Assembly (NCBI GenBank): GCA_947487205.1 | Contig: CANKVU010000022.1 | Span: 22,159-86,158 of the forward strand | Length of the DNA: 64,000 nucleotides | Source of the DNA: an uncultured Paracoccaceae bacterium | GTDB taxonomy: Bacteria; Pseudomonadota; Alphaproteobacteria; Rhodobacterales; Rhodobacteraceae | Direction: 5' to 3' | Part shown: positions 36,451-43,871 of the stretch, piece by piece | How the letters are laid out: every line of letters begins with the position of its first letter | Position numbering within the stretch: position 1 is the stretch's first letter | Position numbers and translations under genes: made by a program | The notes under the pieces: generated by a model | The model's input: the letters and a program-made list of their open reading frames with translations, nothing else | Database searches by the model: none | Told to the model about the DNA's origin: nothing

Positions 36451-37218
36451 ATGCCCTGGGAAATCCTCGCTTTGCGCTATGCGACGGCCGAGCTGCGCCG
36501 CGACCACCTCGTCCTCGACGGCGACCCGCACGACCGGATGGGGCGGCTCGATTATTTCGTCTGGCTGCTGCGCGACGGCCGGCGCACCGTCCTCGTCGAT
36601 ACAGGCTTCGACGCCGAGGAGGGCGGGCGGCGCGACCGCCACCTACTGCGCCACCCGGCGGAGGCGCTGGAGCGGGTCGGGGTGCGCGCCGACGACATCG
36701 AGGACGTGGTGCTGACCCACCTGCATTTCGACCATGCCGGCAACCTCGACGCGTTCCCCAACGCGCGCTTCCACCTCCAGGACCGGGAGATGTCCTTCGC
36801 TACCGGGCGCTGCATGTGCCATGCGCGGATGCGGCGCCCGTTCTCGATCGAGCACGTCGTGAAGGCGGTGCGCCTCGTCTATGACGAACGCGTCGTGTTT
36901 CACGAGGGCGACTACACCCTGTTCCCCGGCCTCGACGTGCACTTGATCGGCGGCCATTCCATGGGCCTGCAGGTGCTGGTGGCGGCGGGGCCGATGCGCC
37001 CCGTCGTGGTCGCCTCGGACGCGGCGCATCTGGGCGCCTTCGTCGCCGCCAAGGACGTGTTCCCGGTCTTCGGCGATTACGCCGAGGTGCTCGAGGGCTA
37101 TCGCCGGTTGCAGGAGCTGGCCGGGCCGGAGGGGGTGATCCTGCCCGGCCATGACCCGCAGGTTCTGACGGAATGGCCGCTATACGCAGGGCTGGAGGAT
37201 ATCGTGACGGTTGCGTGA
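36451..37218 (+). CDS. Lactonase-like metallo-beta-lactamase fold hydrolase
   Basis: This 255-residue protein has the zinc motif THLHFDHAGN (HxHxDH), then a later histidine region GGHSMGLQVLV, an Asp site ASDAAHLGAF and a final ILPGHDP. This pattern and size resemble N-acyl-homoserine lactonases (AhlD/AttM type), but the same fold serves other lactones and esters. The start is the ATG at MPWEIL, with GGAAAG upstream; an earlier TTG is rejected. It lies directly beside a GntR operator and just upstream of the Liv-type transporter genes, suggesting it opens an imported lactone. Confidence 0.82.
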   Translation: MPWEILALRYATAELRRDHLVLDGDPHDRMGRLDYFVWLLRDGRRTVLVDTGFDAEEGGRRDRHLLRHPAEALERVGVRADDIEDVVLTHLHFDHAGNLDAFPNARFHLQDREMSFATGRCMCHARMRRPFSIEHVVKAVRLVYDERVVFHEGDYTLFPGLDVHLIGGHSMGLQVLVAAGPMRPVVVASDAAHLGAFVAAKDVFPVFGDYAEVLEGYRRLQELAGPEGVILPGHDPQVLTEWPLYAGLEDIVTVA

Positions 37219-37222
37219 TCGC

Positions 37223-37276
37223 ATTGTCGGACAATCTGTTGATCTTCTTGACAGAGTTCCGGCGCTCGCCTAGCCT
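37223..37276 (+). promoter_or_regulatory. GntR operator and promoter of the Liv-type transporter operon
   Basis: A perfect palindrome ATTGTC-G-GACAAT (37223-37235) lies 12 bp before a TTGACA -35 box (37248-37253), followed after 17 bases by TAGCCT at 37271. The binding-protein gene starts 41 bp later. The palindrome matches the half-site of the site next to gntR, so the same regulator probably acts here. Confidence 0.65.
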
Positions 37277-37316
37277 CCGGGGCCATGCTCGGATGTCGGC
37301 ATGCAGGGAGGAAATC

Positions 37317-38549
37317 ATGTCACGGATGTTCTGGACCCGCGCGGGCGCGGTGACGCGGCGCGGCGCGCTCGCCGCCGGTACGGTCGCGCTGGCGGCGCTC
37401 GCCACGCCCCTCTCAGCGCAGGAAAGCGTGAATGTGGGCGTCATCCTGCCCCTTTCGGGCCCCAACGCGCAGTTCGGGATCAATTCGCGCAACGGCATCG
37501 AGCTCGTCGCCAACGAGATCAACGAGAACGGCGGCATCGAGGCGCTGGGCGGCGCCCGGATCAACCTCGTGGTCGCCGACGCCACCTCGAACCCGACCCA
37601 GGCCGCGACCGTGGCGCAGCGCATGCTGTCCCAGGACGAGGTGGTGGCGGTGCTCGGGGCCTTCGCCTCGTCGCTGACGCTCGCGATCTCCGAGGTGACG
37701 GAACGGCGCCAGGTGCCGCTCCTGACCATGTCCTTCTCCGACCAGATCACCGATCGCGGCTTCGAATGGGTCTACCAGATCGTGCCGGTGGGCTCCGAGC
37801 TGGGCCGCGCGACCTTCGATTACGCGGTCGCCCTGGCCGAGGCGAACGGCGAAAGCCTCGACCGGGTGGCGATCATGTACGAGGACACGGCCTACGGCAC
37901 CAGCCAGGCCGAGGGGCTGCGCGCCGCCGCCCAGGAGGCCGGCGTCGACCTGGTGATGGACGAGGCCTATCCGCTGGGCATCACCGACGTGAGCCCGCTC
38001 ATCAACCAGCTGCGCCGCTCGGACGCGCAGGTCGTGTTCCCGGTCAGCTACCTCAACGATTCGCTCCTGATCGTCCGCTCGATGCGCCAGCAGGGGATCG
38101 AGATCCCGACGATCGGCGGCGCGGCCGGCTACATCATCCCCGATTTCCGCGAGGGGCTGGGCGATCTGACCGAGAACGTGCTGTCGATCTCTCCGGCCGC
38201 CTACGACCAGGCACCGGACCTGACCGACCGCTTCCGCGAGGAATACGGATACTTCATGGTCCACGAGGCTCAGGAGCACGCCGCCTTGATGGGGGTCCTG
38301 GTCTCGGCGCTCGAAGCCGCCGGCTCGACCGAGGCGGCCGCCGTCAAGGAGCAGCTCGACACGATGACCTTCGACGAGGGCTGGGCCGCGGTCATGACCG
38401 GCGGCGAGGTCGAGTTCGACGACCAGGGCCGCAACCCCAACGCCGTCCCGCTGATGGTGCAATGGCGCGGGGGCGAGCTCGTCACCGTCTGGCCCGAGGA
38501 ATACGCCACCGGCGAGGCCGTCTGGAAAACCACGAGCGCCGGCGAATGA
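37317..38549 (+). CDS. Liv-type ABC transporter substrate-binding protein
   Basis: This 410-residue periplasmic protein has a signal with a possible twin-arginine element (TRRGALAAGTVALAALATPL, cleavage near LSAQE). The body has type I periplasmic-binding features: VNVGVILPLSGPNAQFGINS, INLVVADATSNPTQAATVAQ, VVAVLGAFASSLTLAISEV and AIMYEDTAYGTSQAEGL. This family binds branched-chain amino acids, amides, urea or aromatic acids. The ligand cannot be read, but a nitrile hydratase at the end of the same gene row suggests an amide or nitrile. GGGAGGAAA precedes the ATG. Confidence 0.92.
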   Translation: MSRMFWTRAGAVTRRGALAAGTVALAALATPLSAQESVNVGVILPLSGPNAQFGINSRNGIELVANEINENGGIEALGGARINLVVADATSNPTQAATVAQRMLSQDEVVAVLGAFASSLTLAISEVTERRQVPLLTMSFSDQITDRGFEWVYQIVPVGSELGRATFDYAVALAEANGESLDRVAIMYEDTAYGTSQAEGLRAAAQEAGVDLVMDEAYPLGITDVSPLINQLRRSDAQVVFPVSYLNDSLLIVRSMRQQGIEIPTIGGAAGYIIPDFREGLGDLTENVLSISPAAYDQAPDLTDRFREEYGYFMVHEAQEHAALMGVLVSALEAAGSTEAAAVKEQLDTMTFDEGWAAVMTGGEVEFDDQGRNPNAVPLMVQWRGGELVTVWPEEYATGEAVWKTTSAGE

Positions 38550-38605
38550 CCCGGCCCCGGGCTGGGCGGCGCCGTGCCGCCCGCCGCGCCTAGCGAGTTG
38601 ACGCC

Positions 38606-39496
38606 ATGCAAACGATATACACGCTGACGCAGACGCTCGTGGACGGCCTGCTGATCGGTGGCATCTACGCCGTGATCTCGATCGGTCTCAGCCTCGTCTT
38701 CGGCGTCATGCACATCGTCAACTTCGCCCATGCCGAGTTCCTGATGATCGGCATGTTCGTGGCGTGGTACGCCTGGGCCTGGCTCGGCCTCGACCCGATG
38801 CTTGGCGCGTTCCTGGCCCTCGGGGTGACGTTCCTCCTGGGGATGGGGATGCAGCGCGTGCTGATCAAGCCGATCCTCGCCGCGCCGCAGGTGGCGCAGA
38901 TCTTCCTGACGGTGGGGCTGCTCTTCGCGCTCGAAAACGCCGCCCTGCTGCTCTTCGGCGCCGATTACCGCTCCGTCTCCACCCCCTACCAGACCGAGGC
39001 GCTGAGCCTCTTCGCCTCGGGCGGCGAACGGATCATCGTGCCCTACGCCAAGCTCTTCGCGTTCCTGATGGCGCTGGGCCTCGGCGCCTCGGTCTGGCTG
39101 TTCCTGCAGCGGACCCGCACCGGTCAGGCGATGCGCGCCACCGCCCAGGACGCGACCGCGGCGCGGCTCATGGGGATCGACACCGACCGGATGTACATGC
39201 TGGCCTTCGGCCTGGGCACCGGCACCACGGCCTTCGGCGGCGCGGTGATCCTGCCCTACATCACCGCCTCGCCCACGGTGGGCTCGCAATACGTCGTGCT
39301 GATGTTCACCGCCGTCGTCCTGGGCGGCCTGGGCTCTGTGGCCGGCGCGGTGGTCGGCGGGCTCCTGGTGGGGCTGATCCAGTCCTTCTCGGCGCTGGTG
39401 CTGCCGATCCAGCTGCAGAACCTCATCCTCTTCGTGATCTTCATCGCCGTCCTCGCGCTGAAGCCCGAGGGGATCCTGTCGCGGAGGACCGGTTGA
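38606..39496 (+). CDS. livH: Liv-type ABC permease, LivH family
   Basis: This 296-residue inner-membrane protein has the LivH sequence: LVDGLLIGGIYAVISIGLSL, VMHIVNFAHAEFLMIGMFV, ATAARLMGIDTDRMYMLAFG and VLGGLGSVAGAVVGGLLVGL. It forms the translocation channel with LivM. It starts 56 bp after the binding-protein gene and its stop overlaps the livM start (TGATG). Confidence 0.92.
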   Translation: MQTIYTLTQTLVDGLLIGGIYAVISIGLSLVFGVMHIVNFAHAEFLMIGMFVAWYAWAWLGLDPMLGAFLALGVTFLLGMGMQRVLIKPILAAPQVAQIFLTVGLLFALENAALLLFGADYRSVSTPYQTEALSLFASGGERIIVPYAKLFAFLMALGLGASVWLFLQRTRTGQAMRATAQDATAARLMGIDTDRMYMLAFGLGTGTTAFGGAVILPYITASPTVGSQYVVLMFTAVVLGGLGSVAGAVVGGLLVGLIQSFSALVLPIQLQNLILFVIFIAVLALKPEGILSRRTG

Positions 39497-40500
39497 TGGC
39501 GCGGCGCGGCACCCTCGCGGCCTATGGCGGCCTCGCGATCCTCTTCGCGCTGCTGCCGCTCGTCCTCGATCCGCGGGGCTACGAAATGCGGGTCCTGTGC
39601 CTCGTGCTGCTCTTCGCGGCGCTGGGGCAGGCCTGGAACCTCGTGGGAGGGCTCGCCAACCAGATCTCCCTCGGACATGCGGCCTATTTCGGGATCGGCG
39701 CCTATGCCTCGACGATCCTGCAGCAGGTCGCGGGCCTCTCGCCCTGGATCGGGACGCTGGCGGGCATGGCGCTGGCGGCGCTGCTCGCCCTCCTCCTGAG
39801 CGTGCCGACCTTCCGGCTCAAGGGGCATTACTTCGCCCTGGCCACCCTTGCCGCGGGCGAGGCGATGCGGGTGATCGCCAATTCCTGGTCGGACCTGACC
39901 GGCGGCCCGGTCGGCATCTCGGTGCCGTTCAATCCCGGCTCGTCGGTCTGGATGATGCAGTTCCAGACGGTGCGCCCGAACTACTACATCTTCCTGGTCA
40001 CGCTGATCCTCGTGACGGCGCTCTTCTGGAGGATCAAGACCGGCGCCATGGGCTACCGGCTGCGCGCCATCAAGGAGAACGAGCAGGCCGCCGAGGTGAT
40101 CGGCGTCGACACCTACCGGGTGAAGCTCGTGGCCTCGCTCCTGTCCGCCGCGATCACGGCGTTCCTGGGCACGCTCTACGCGCAGTTCCAGTTCTTCTTC
40201 GACCCCGACACGATCTTCGGCCTCGCCGCCTTCTCGGTGAAGATGGCGCTGGTCGCGATCCTGGGCGGCGTGGGCACCGTGGCCGGGCCGCTGATCGGCG
40301 CCGCCTTCATCATCCCGATGGAGGAGCTCGCCAACAGCTATTTCGGCAATTCCGCCGCCGGGCTGTCGCAATTCGCCTACGGAATCGTGCTGGTCGCGGT
40401 GATCCTCGTCAATCCTTACGGCATCGTGGCGCTCTTCGCCCGGCTGCGGGGCGGACGGCGCCGCGACCGCGCCTCTCGGGGCGGGGAGGCCCGCCCGTGA
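39496..40500 (+). CDS. livM: Liv-type ABC permease, LivM family
   Basis: This 334-residue permease has conserved LivM text: AWNLVGGLANQISLGHAAYF, RLKGHYFALATLAAGEAM, RLRAIKENEQAAEVIGVDTY and AILGGVGTVAGPLIGAAFI. About nine membrane segments are visible, with a basic C-terminal tail. It is the heterodimer partner of LivH and is translationally coupled to both neighbours by overlaps. Confidence 0.92.
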   Translation: MARRGTLAAYGGLAILFALLPLVLDPRGYEMRVLCLVLLFAALGQAWNLVGGLANQISLGHAAYFGIGAYASTILQQVAGLSPWIGTLAGMALAALLALLLSVPTFRLKGHYFALATLAAGEAMRVIANSWSDLTGGPVGISVPFNPGSSVWMMQFQTVRPNYYIFLVTLILVTALFWRIKTGAMGYRLRAIKENEQAAEVIGVDTYRVKLVASLLSAAITAFLGTLYAQFQFFFDPDTIFGLAAFSVKMALVAILGGVGTVAGPLIGAAFIIPMEELANSYFGNSAAGLSQFAYGIVLVAVILVNPYGIVALFARLRGGRRRDRASRGGEARP

Positions 40501-41288
40501 CCGCGCCGCTGCTCGAGACGCGCAACCTGACGCGCCGGTTCGGCGGCCTCGTCGCCGTCAACGGCGTGAGTCTGTCCGTCTCCGCCGGCGAGATCGTGGG
40601 CCTGATCGGGCCCAACGGCGCGGGCAAGACGACCTTCTTCAACCTGCTCGTCGGCCTCTTCCCGCCGAGTTCCGGCGAGGTCCTGTTCGAGGGCGCGCGG
40701 ATCTCGGGCCGGCGGCCGCACGTCATCGCCCGCGCCGGCCTGACCAAGACGTTCCAGAACGTCGCCCTCTTCATGGAAAGCTCGGTGCTCGACAACGTCG
40801 TCACCGGCGCGCTCCTGCATTCCGATCTGGGCGCGGCGCGCGCGCAGGCCCGCGCGACGCTGGAGCGGGTCGGGCTCGCCGCCGTGGCCGAGGTGCGGGC
40901 GGGCGAGCTGTCCTTCCCCGAACGCGCCCGGGTGGAGGTCGCCCGCGCCCTCTGCACGCGGCCGAAGCTTCTGCTCCTGGACGAGGTCATGGCCGCCCTG
41001 ACGCCGCCCGAGATGGAAGAGATCATCGCCCTCGTGCGGAGCCTGCGCGACGAGGAGGGGATCGGTTTCATCGTGGTGGAGCATCACATGAAGGCGGTGA
41101 TGAAGCTGTGCGAGCGCATCGTGGTGCTGAATTTCGGCGAGATGATCGGCGATGGCCGCCCCGAGGCCATCGCCAACGACGACCGGGTGATCGAGGCCTA
41201 TCTGGGCGGCGGGTTCCGCCGGCCGGACAGGGCCGGCGGCAGTGACGACGCCGACGGCGCCGGCGGGGCCAAGGGGGCGCGCGCATGA
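40497..41288 (+). CDS. livG: Liv-type ABC ATPase, LivG family
   Basis: This 263-residue ATPase has Walker A GPNGAGKTTFFNLLVG, the LivG-type TKTFQNVALF Q-loop, Walker B KLLLLDE and H-loop VVEHHMKAVM. The ABC signature is unusual: ELSFPERARVEVARAL instead of LxYGQQRRLEIARAL, and the residues after Walker B read VMAALTP rather than PAAGLNP. A Liv subset with VMAGLxP-type sequence is known, so it may still be active. It starts with GTG after GGGGAGG and overlaps livM and livF. Confidence 0.9.
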   Translation: MTAPLLETRNLTRRFGGLVAVNGVSLSVSAGEIVGLIGPNGAGKTTFFNLLVGLFPPSSGEVLFEGARISGRRPHVIARAGLTKTFQNVALFMESSVLDNVVTGALLHSDLGAARAQARATLERVGLAAVAEVRAGELSFPERARVEVARALCTRPKLLLLDEVMAALTPPEMEEIIALVRSLRDEEGIGFIVVEHHMKAVMKLCERIVVLNFGEMIGDGRPEAIANDDRVIEAYLGGGFRRPDRAGGSDDADGAGGAKGARA

Positions 41289-41998
41289 CCGCCCTGCTGG
41301 AGATCGCGGGCCTGTCGGGGTCCTACGGGCAGGGGGAGGTCCTGCACGACATCGACCTGCAGGTCGGCGCGCGCGAATTCCTGGCCGTGATCGGGGCGAA
41401 CACGGCCGGAAAGAGCACCCTGCTCCGGGCGATCTCGGGGCTGCTGCCGCAGGTCACGGGCCGGATCGCGTTCGACGGCACCGACATCACGGCGCTGCCG
41501 GCGAACCGCATCCCCGCCCTGGGGATCGCCCATGTCCCCGAGGGGCGCCACGTCTTTCCGATGATGAGCGTCGAAGAGAACCTGCGGATGGGCGCCTATG
41601 CGCTCGACGACCGGCGCCGGGCCGATCGCGGCATCGAGCGCGTCTTCGGCCTGTTCCCGCGGCTGAAGGAACGCCGCCGCCAGCTTGCCGGCACGCTGTC
41701 GGGCGGCGAGCAGCAGATGGTGGCGGTGGGCCGCGGCATGATGCTCGAGCCGCGGCTCCTGATCCTGGACGAGCCGAGCCTCGGCCTCGCGCCGATGGTG
41801 GTCGAGGAGATGCACGACCGGCTGCTGGAAATCCACGCCGAGGGCGTCGCGATCCTCCTCGTGGAGCAGAATGTCGGTCTGGCCCTCGATTGCGCGGACC
41901 GGGCCTATGTCCTGGCCTCGGGCCGGATCGAGTTGCAGGGGCCGGCGGACGAGCTTGCCCGCGACGACCGTATCCGGCAGGCTTATCTGGGGATCTGA
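41285..41998 (+). CDS. livF: Liv-type ABC ATPase, LivF family
   Basis: This 237-residue ATPase has the LivF sequence: GIAHVPEGRHVFPMMSVEEN, signature TLSGGEQQMVAVGRGMM, Walker B LLILDEPSLGLAP and H-loop VEQNVGLALDCAD. Walker A reads GANTAGKST, with Thr where GANGAGKST is normal; the P-loop Gly-Lys-Ser is intact. It is the second ATPase of the importer, overlapping livG by four bases. Confidence 0.92.
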   Translation: MTALLEIAGLSGSYGQGEVLHDIDLQVGAREFLAVIGANTAGKSTLLRAISGLLPQVTGRIAFDGTDITALPANRIPALGIAHVPEGRHVFPMMSVEENLRMGAYALDDRRRADRGIERVFGLFPRLKERRRQLAGTLSGGEQQMVAVGRGMMLEPRLLILDEPSLGLAPMVVEEMHDRLLEIHAEGVAILLVEQNVGLALDCADRAYVLASGRIELQGPADELARDDRIRQAYLGI

Positions 41999-42055
41999 CG
42001 GGGGGTCCCGCGCCCCGGACGGACCGGGCCGGGACCCGAAAAAGGGGGGGGCGGC

Positions 42056-42673
42056 ATGGCCGGACACGATCACGAGGGCAGCCATCTCGACGACATGACC
42101 GCCCGCGTCATGGCGATCGAAACCGTGCTGACCGAGAAGGGGCTCGTCGATCCGGGCGCCCTCGACCTCATCGTCGAGACCTACGAGAACCGGGTGGGGC
42201 CCCGCAACGGCGCCCGCGTCGTCGGCCGCGCCTGGTCGGACCGGGACTTTGCCGACTGGCTCGGCCGCGACGCCACCGCCGCCATCGCGTCGATGGGTTT
42301 CGCGGGCCGGCAGGGAGAGCACATGACGGCGGTCTTCAACGCGCCGGGGCGGCACAACATGGTCGTCTGCACCTTGTGCTCCTGCTACCCGTGGAGCGTC
42401 CTGGGCCTGCCGCCCTCGTGGTACAAGTCCGCCCCCTACCGCGCCCGCGCGGTGATGGAGCCGCGCGCCGTGCTGGCCGAGTTCGGCGTGACCCTGCCCG
42501 AAGGGACCGAGATCCGCGTCTGGGATTCCACCGCCGAGCAGCGCTACCTCGTGATCCCCGAACGGCCCGCCGGCAGCGACGGCCTGTCCGAGGCGGCGCT
42601 GGCCGATCTCGTCACCCGCGATTCGATGATCGGCACCGGCCTCGCGCGGGCCCCGTCGGAGGGCGGGCGATGA
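42056..42673 (+). CDS. nthA: Nitrile hydratase alpha subunit, cobalt type
   Basis: The 205-residue alpha subunit has the metal claw [10 protein letters not shown], with cysteines at residues 105, 108 and 110. The threonine in CTLCSC marks the cobalt class; iron enzymes have CSLCSC. Flanking family sequence [18 protein letters not shown] and [19 protein letters not shown] is intact. It hydrates nitriles to amides in the cytosol, with two cysteines oxidised in the mature enzyme. It starts 57 bp after livF and overlaps the beta gene. No amidase is nearby to use the amide product. Confidence 0.95.
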   Translation: MAGHDHEGSHLDDMTARVMAIETVLTEKGLVDPGALDLIVETYENRVGPRNGARVVGRAWSDRDFADWLGRDATAAIASMGFAGRQGEHMTAVFNAPGRHNMVVCTLCSCYPWSVLGLPPSWYKSAPYRARAVMEPRAVLAEFGVTLPEGTEIRVWDSTAEQRYLVIPERPAGSDGLSEAALADLVTRDSMIGTGLARAPSEGGR

Positions 42674-43332
42674 ACGGTCCGCACGATCTGGGCGGCCGCG
42701 ACGGGCACGGCCCCGTCGCCCCCCGCGCCGACGAGCCGCTCTTCCACGCCCCCTGGGAGGCGCGGGCCCTGGCGCTGACCCTCGCCGCCGGCGCGCTGGG
42801 GCAATGGAGCCTCGACCGGTCGCGCGCCGCGCGCGAGGATCGCGACCCGGTCGATTACCTCACCTCCGGATATTACGGCATCTGGATCAAGGCGCTGGAG
42901 CGCCTGCTCTTGGATCACGGCCTCGTCGGGGCCGACGAACTGGCCGCGGGCCGCGCGGCGGACGGCCCGCGCCCCGACGTGGGTCCCGCCCCCGGCCCGC
43001 GGGAGATGGCCGCCGCCCTGGCCCGCGGCACCTCCGCGGCGCGCGATCCCGGCGGGCGCCGGCCCCGCTTCGTTCCGGGCGACCGGGTCCTGACCCGCAA
43101 CCACCAGCCCCGGGGCCATACCCGGCTGCCCGCCTATGCCCGCGGCCGGATCGGCACGGTCGAGGCGGTGCGCGGCCATCACCTCTTTGCCGATCGCAGC
43201 GCCGCCGGCGAGGACGTGGCCGACTGGCTCTACACGGTGCGGTTCGACGGGCACATGCTGTGGGGCACGCGCGCCGAGCCGGGCACCAGCGTGTCGATCG
43301 ACGCCTGGGAGGCGTATCTCGACGATGCCTGA
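42670..43332 (+). CDS. nthB: Nitrile hydratase beta subunit
   Basis: This 220-residue protein begins [18 protein letters not shown], the classic beta-subunit opening, then [15 protein letters not shown], the region [20 protein letters not shown], and the C-terminal SH3-like half ([32 protein letters not shown]). It forms the active-site wall with the alpha subunit. Its ATG overlaps the alpha stop and its end overlaps the accessory gene start. Confidence 0.95.
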   Translation: MNGPHDLGGRDGHGPVAPRADEPLFHAPWEARALALTLAAGALGQWSLDRSRAAREDRDPVDYLTSGYYGIWIKALERLLLDHGLVGADELAAGRAADGPRPDVGPAPGPREMAAALARGTSAARDPGGRRPRFVPGDRVLTRNHQPRGHTRLPAYARGRIGTVEAVRGHHLFADRSAAGEDVADWLYTVRFDGHMLWGTRAEPGTSVSIDAWEAYLDDA

Positions 43333-43699
43333 GCGTCCCCGCCTCCCCGGTCCCGGCGCCGACGCCGACGGCGCCGAACCGGTCTTTCACGCGCCCTGGC
43401 AGGCGCGGCTGTTCGCCATCACCGTGGGCCTGGTGGAGCGGGGCCTCCTGACCTGGCCCGACTGGACGGCGGCGCTCGCCGCCGCGTGCGCCGACGCCGA
43501 TCCCGAGGAGGGCGCCGCCCTGCCGGGCGATCCCGCCCGGGACGCCGAGCGCTATTACCGCGCCTGGGCCGGGGCGCTGGCGGGCGTGCTGGCCGATCGC
43601 GGCGTGACCTCCGCCGCGGAGATCGACGACTGCGCCGCCGCCTGGCAGCAGGCCGCCGCCCGCACCCCGCATGGCCGGCCCATCGACCTCGGGCGGTGA
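43325..43699 (+). CDS. Nitrile hydratase accessory protein
   Basis: This 124-residue protein resembles the N-terminal half of the beta subunit (VFHAPWQARLFAITVGLVER, YYRAWAGALAGVLADRG), the hallmark of the small activator family (P14K/NhlE-like) that delivers cobalt and helps cysteine oxidation by subunit swapping. Its start overlaps the beta stop by eight bases, as expected for a fixed three-gene unit. Confidence 0.85.
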   Translation: MPERPRLPGPGADADGAEPVFHAPWQARLFAITVGLVERGLLTWPDWTAALAAACADADPEEGAALPGDPARDAERYYRAWAGALAGVLADRGVTSAAEIDDCAAAWQQAAARTPHGRPIDLGR

Positions 43700-43711
43700 C
43701 GGCGCACGCGG

Positions 43712-43741
43712 GGCGGCGGCGCGGCGTGGCGCGCCGCCGCC
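43712..43741 (+). terminator. Candidate hairpin after the nitrile hydratase genes
   Basis: An 11-bp perfect stem GGCGGCGGCGC / GCGCCGCCGCC with an 8-base loop begins 13 bp after the accessory-gene stop. There is no T-run, so it may be a weak terminator or a leader structure of the helicase gene. Confidence 0.35.
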
Positions 43742-43871
43742 GAAACGGGGGAGGCGGGCCGATTCCGGCATGTACACCGCGCCCCGCGCGCGCTAAGGAG
43801 CGTCCTTTCCTCCTTCCTTCCGGCGGACCGCGCCGCGCGGCGCCGCCGGCATTCCGCAGATCGGTTCCCTC

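Noticed and set aside
42056..42673. Iron-type nitrile hydratase
   Set aside because: The claw is CTLCSC with threonine, which marks the cobalt class.
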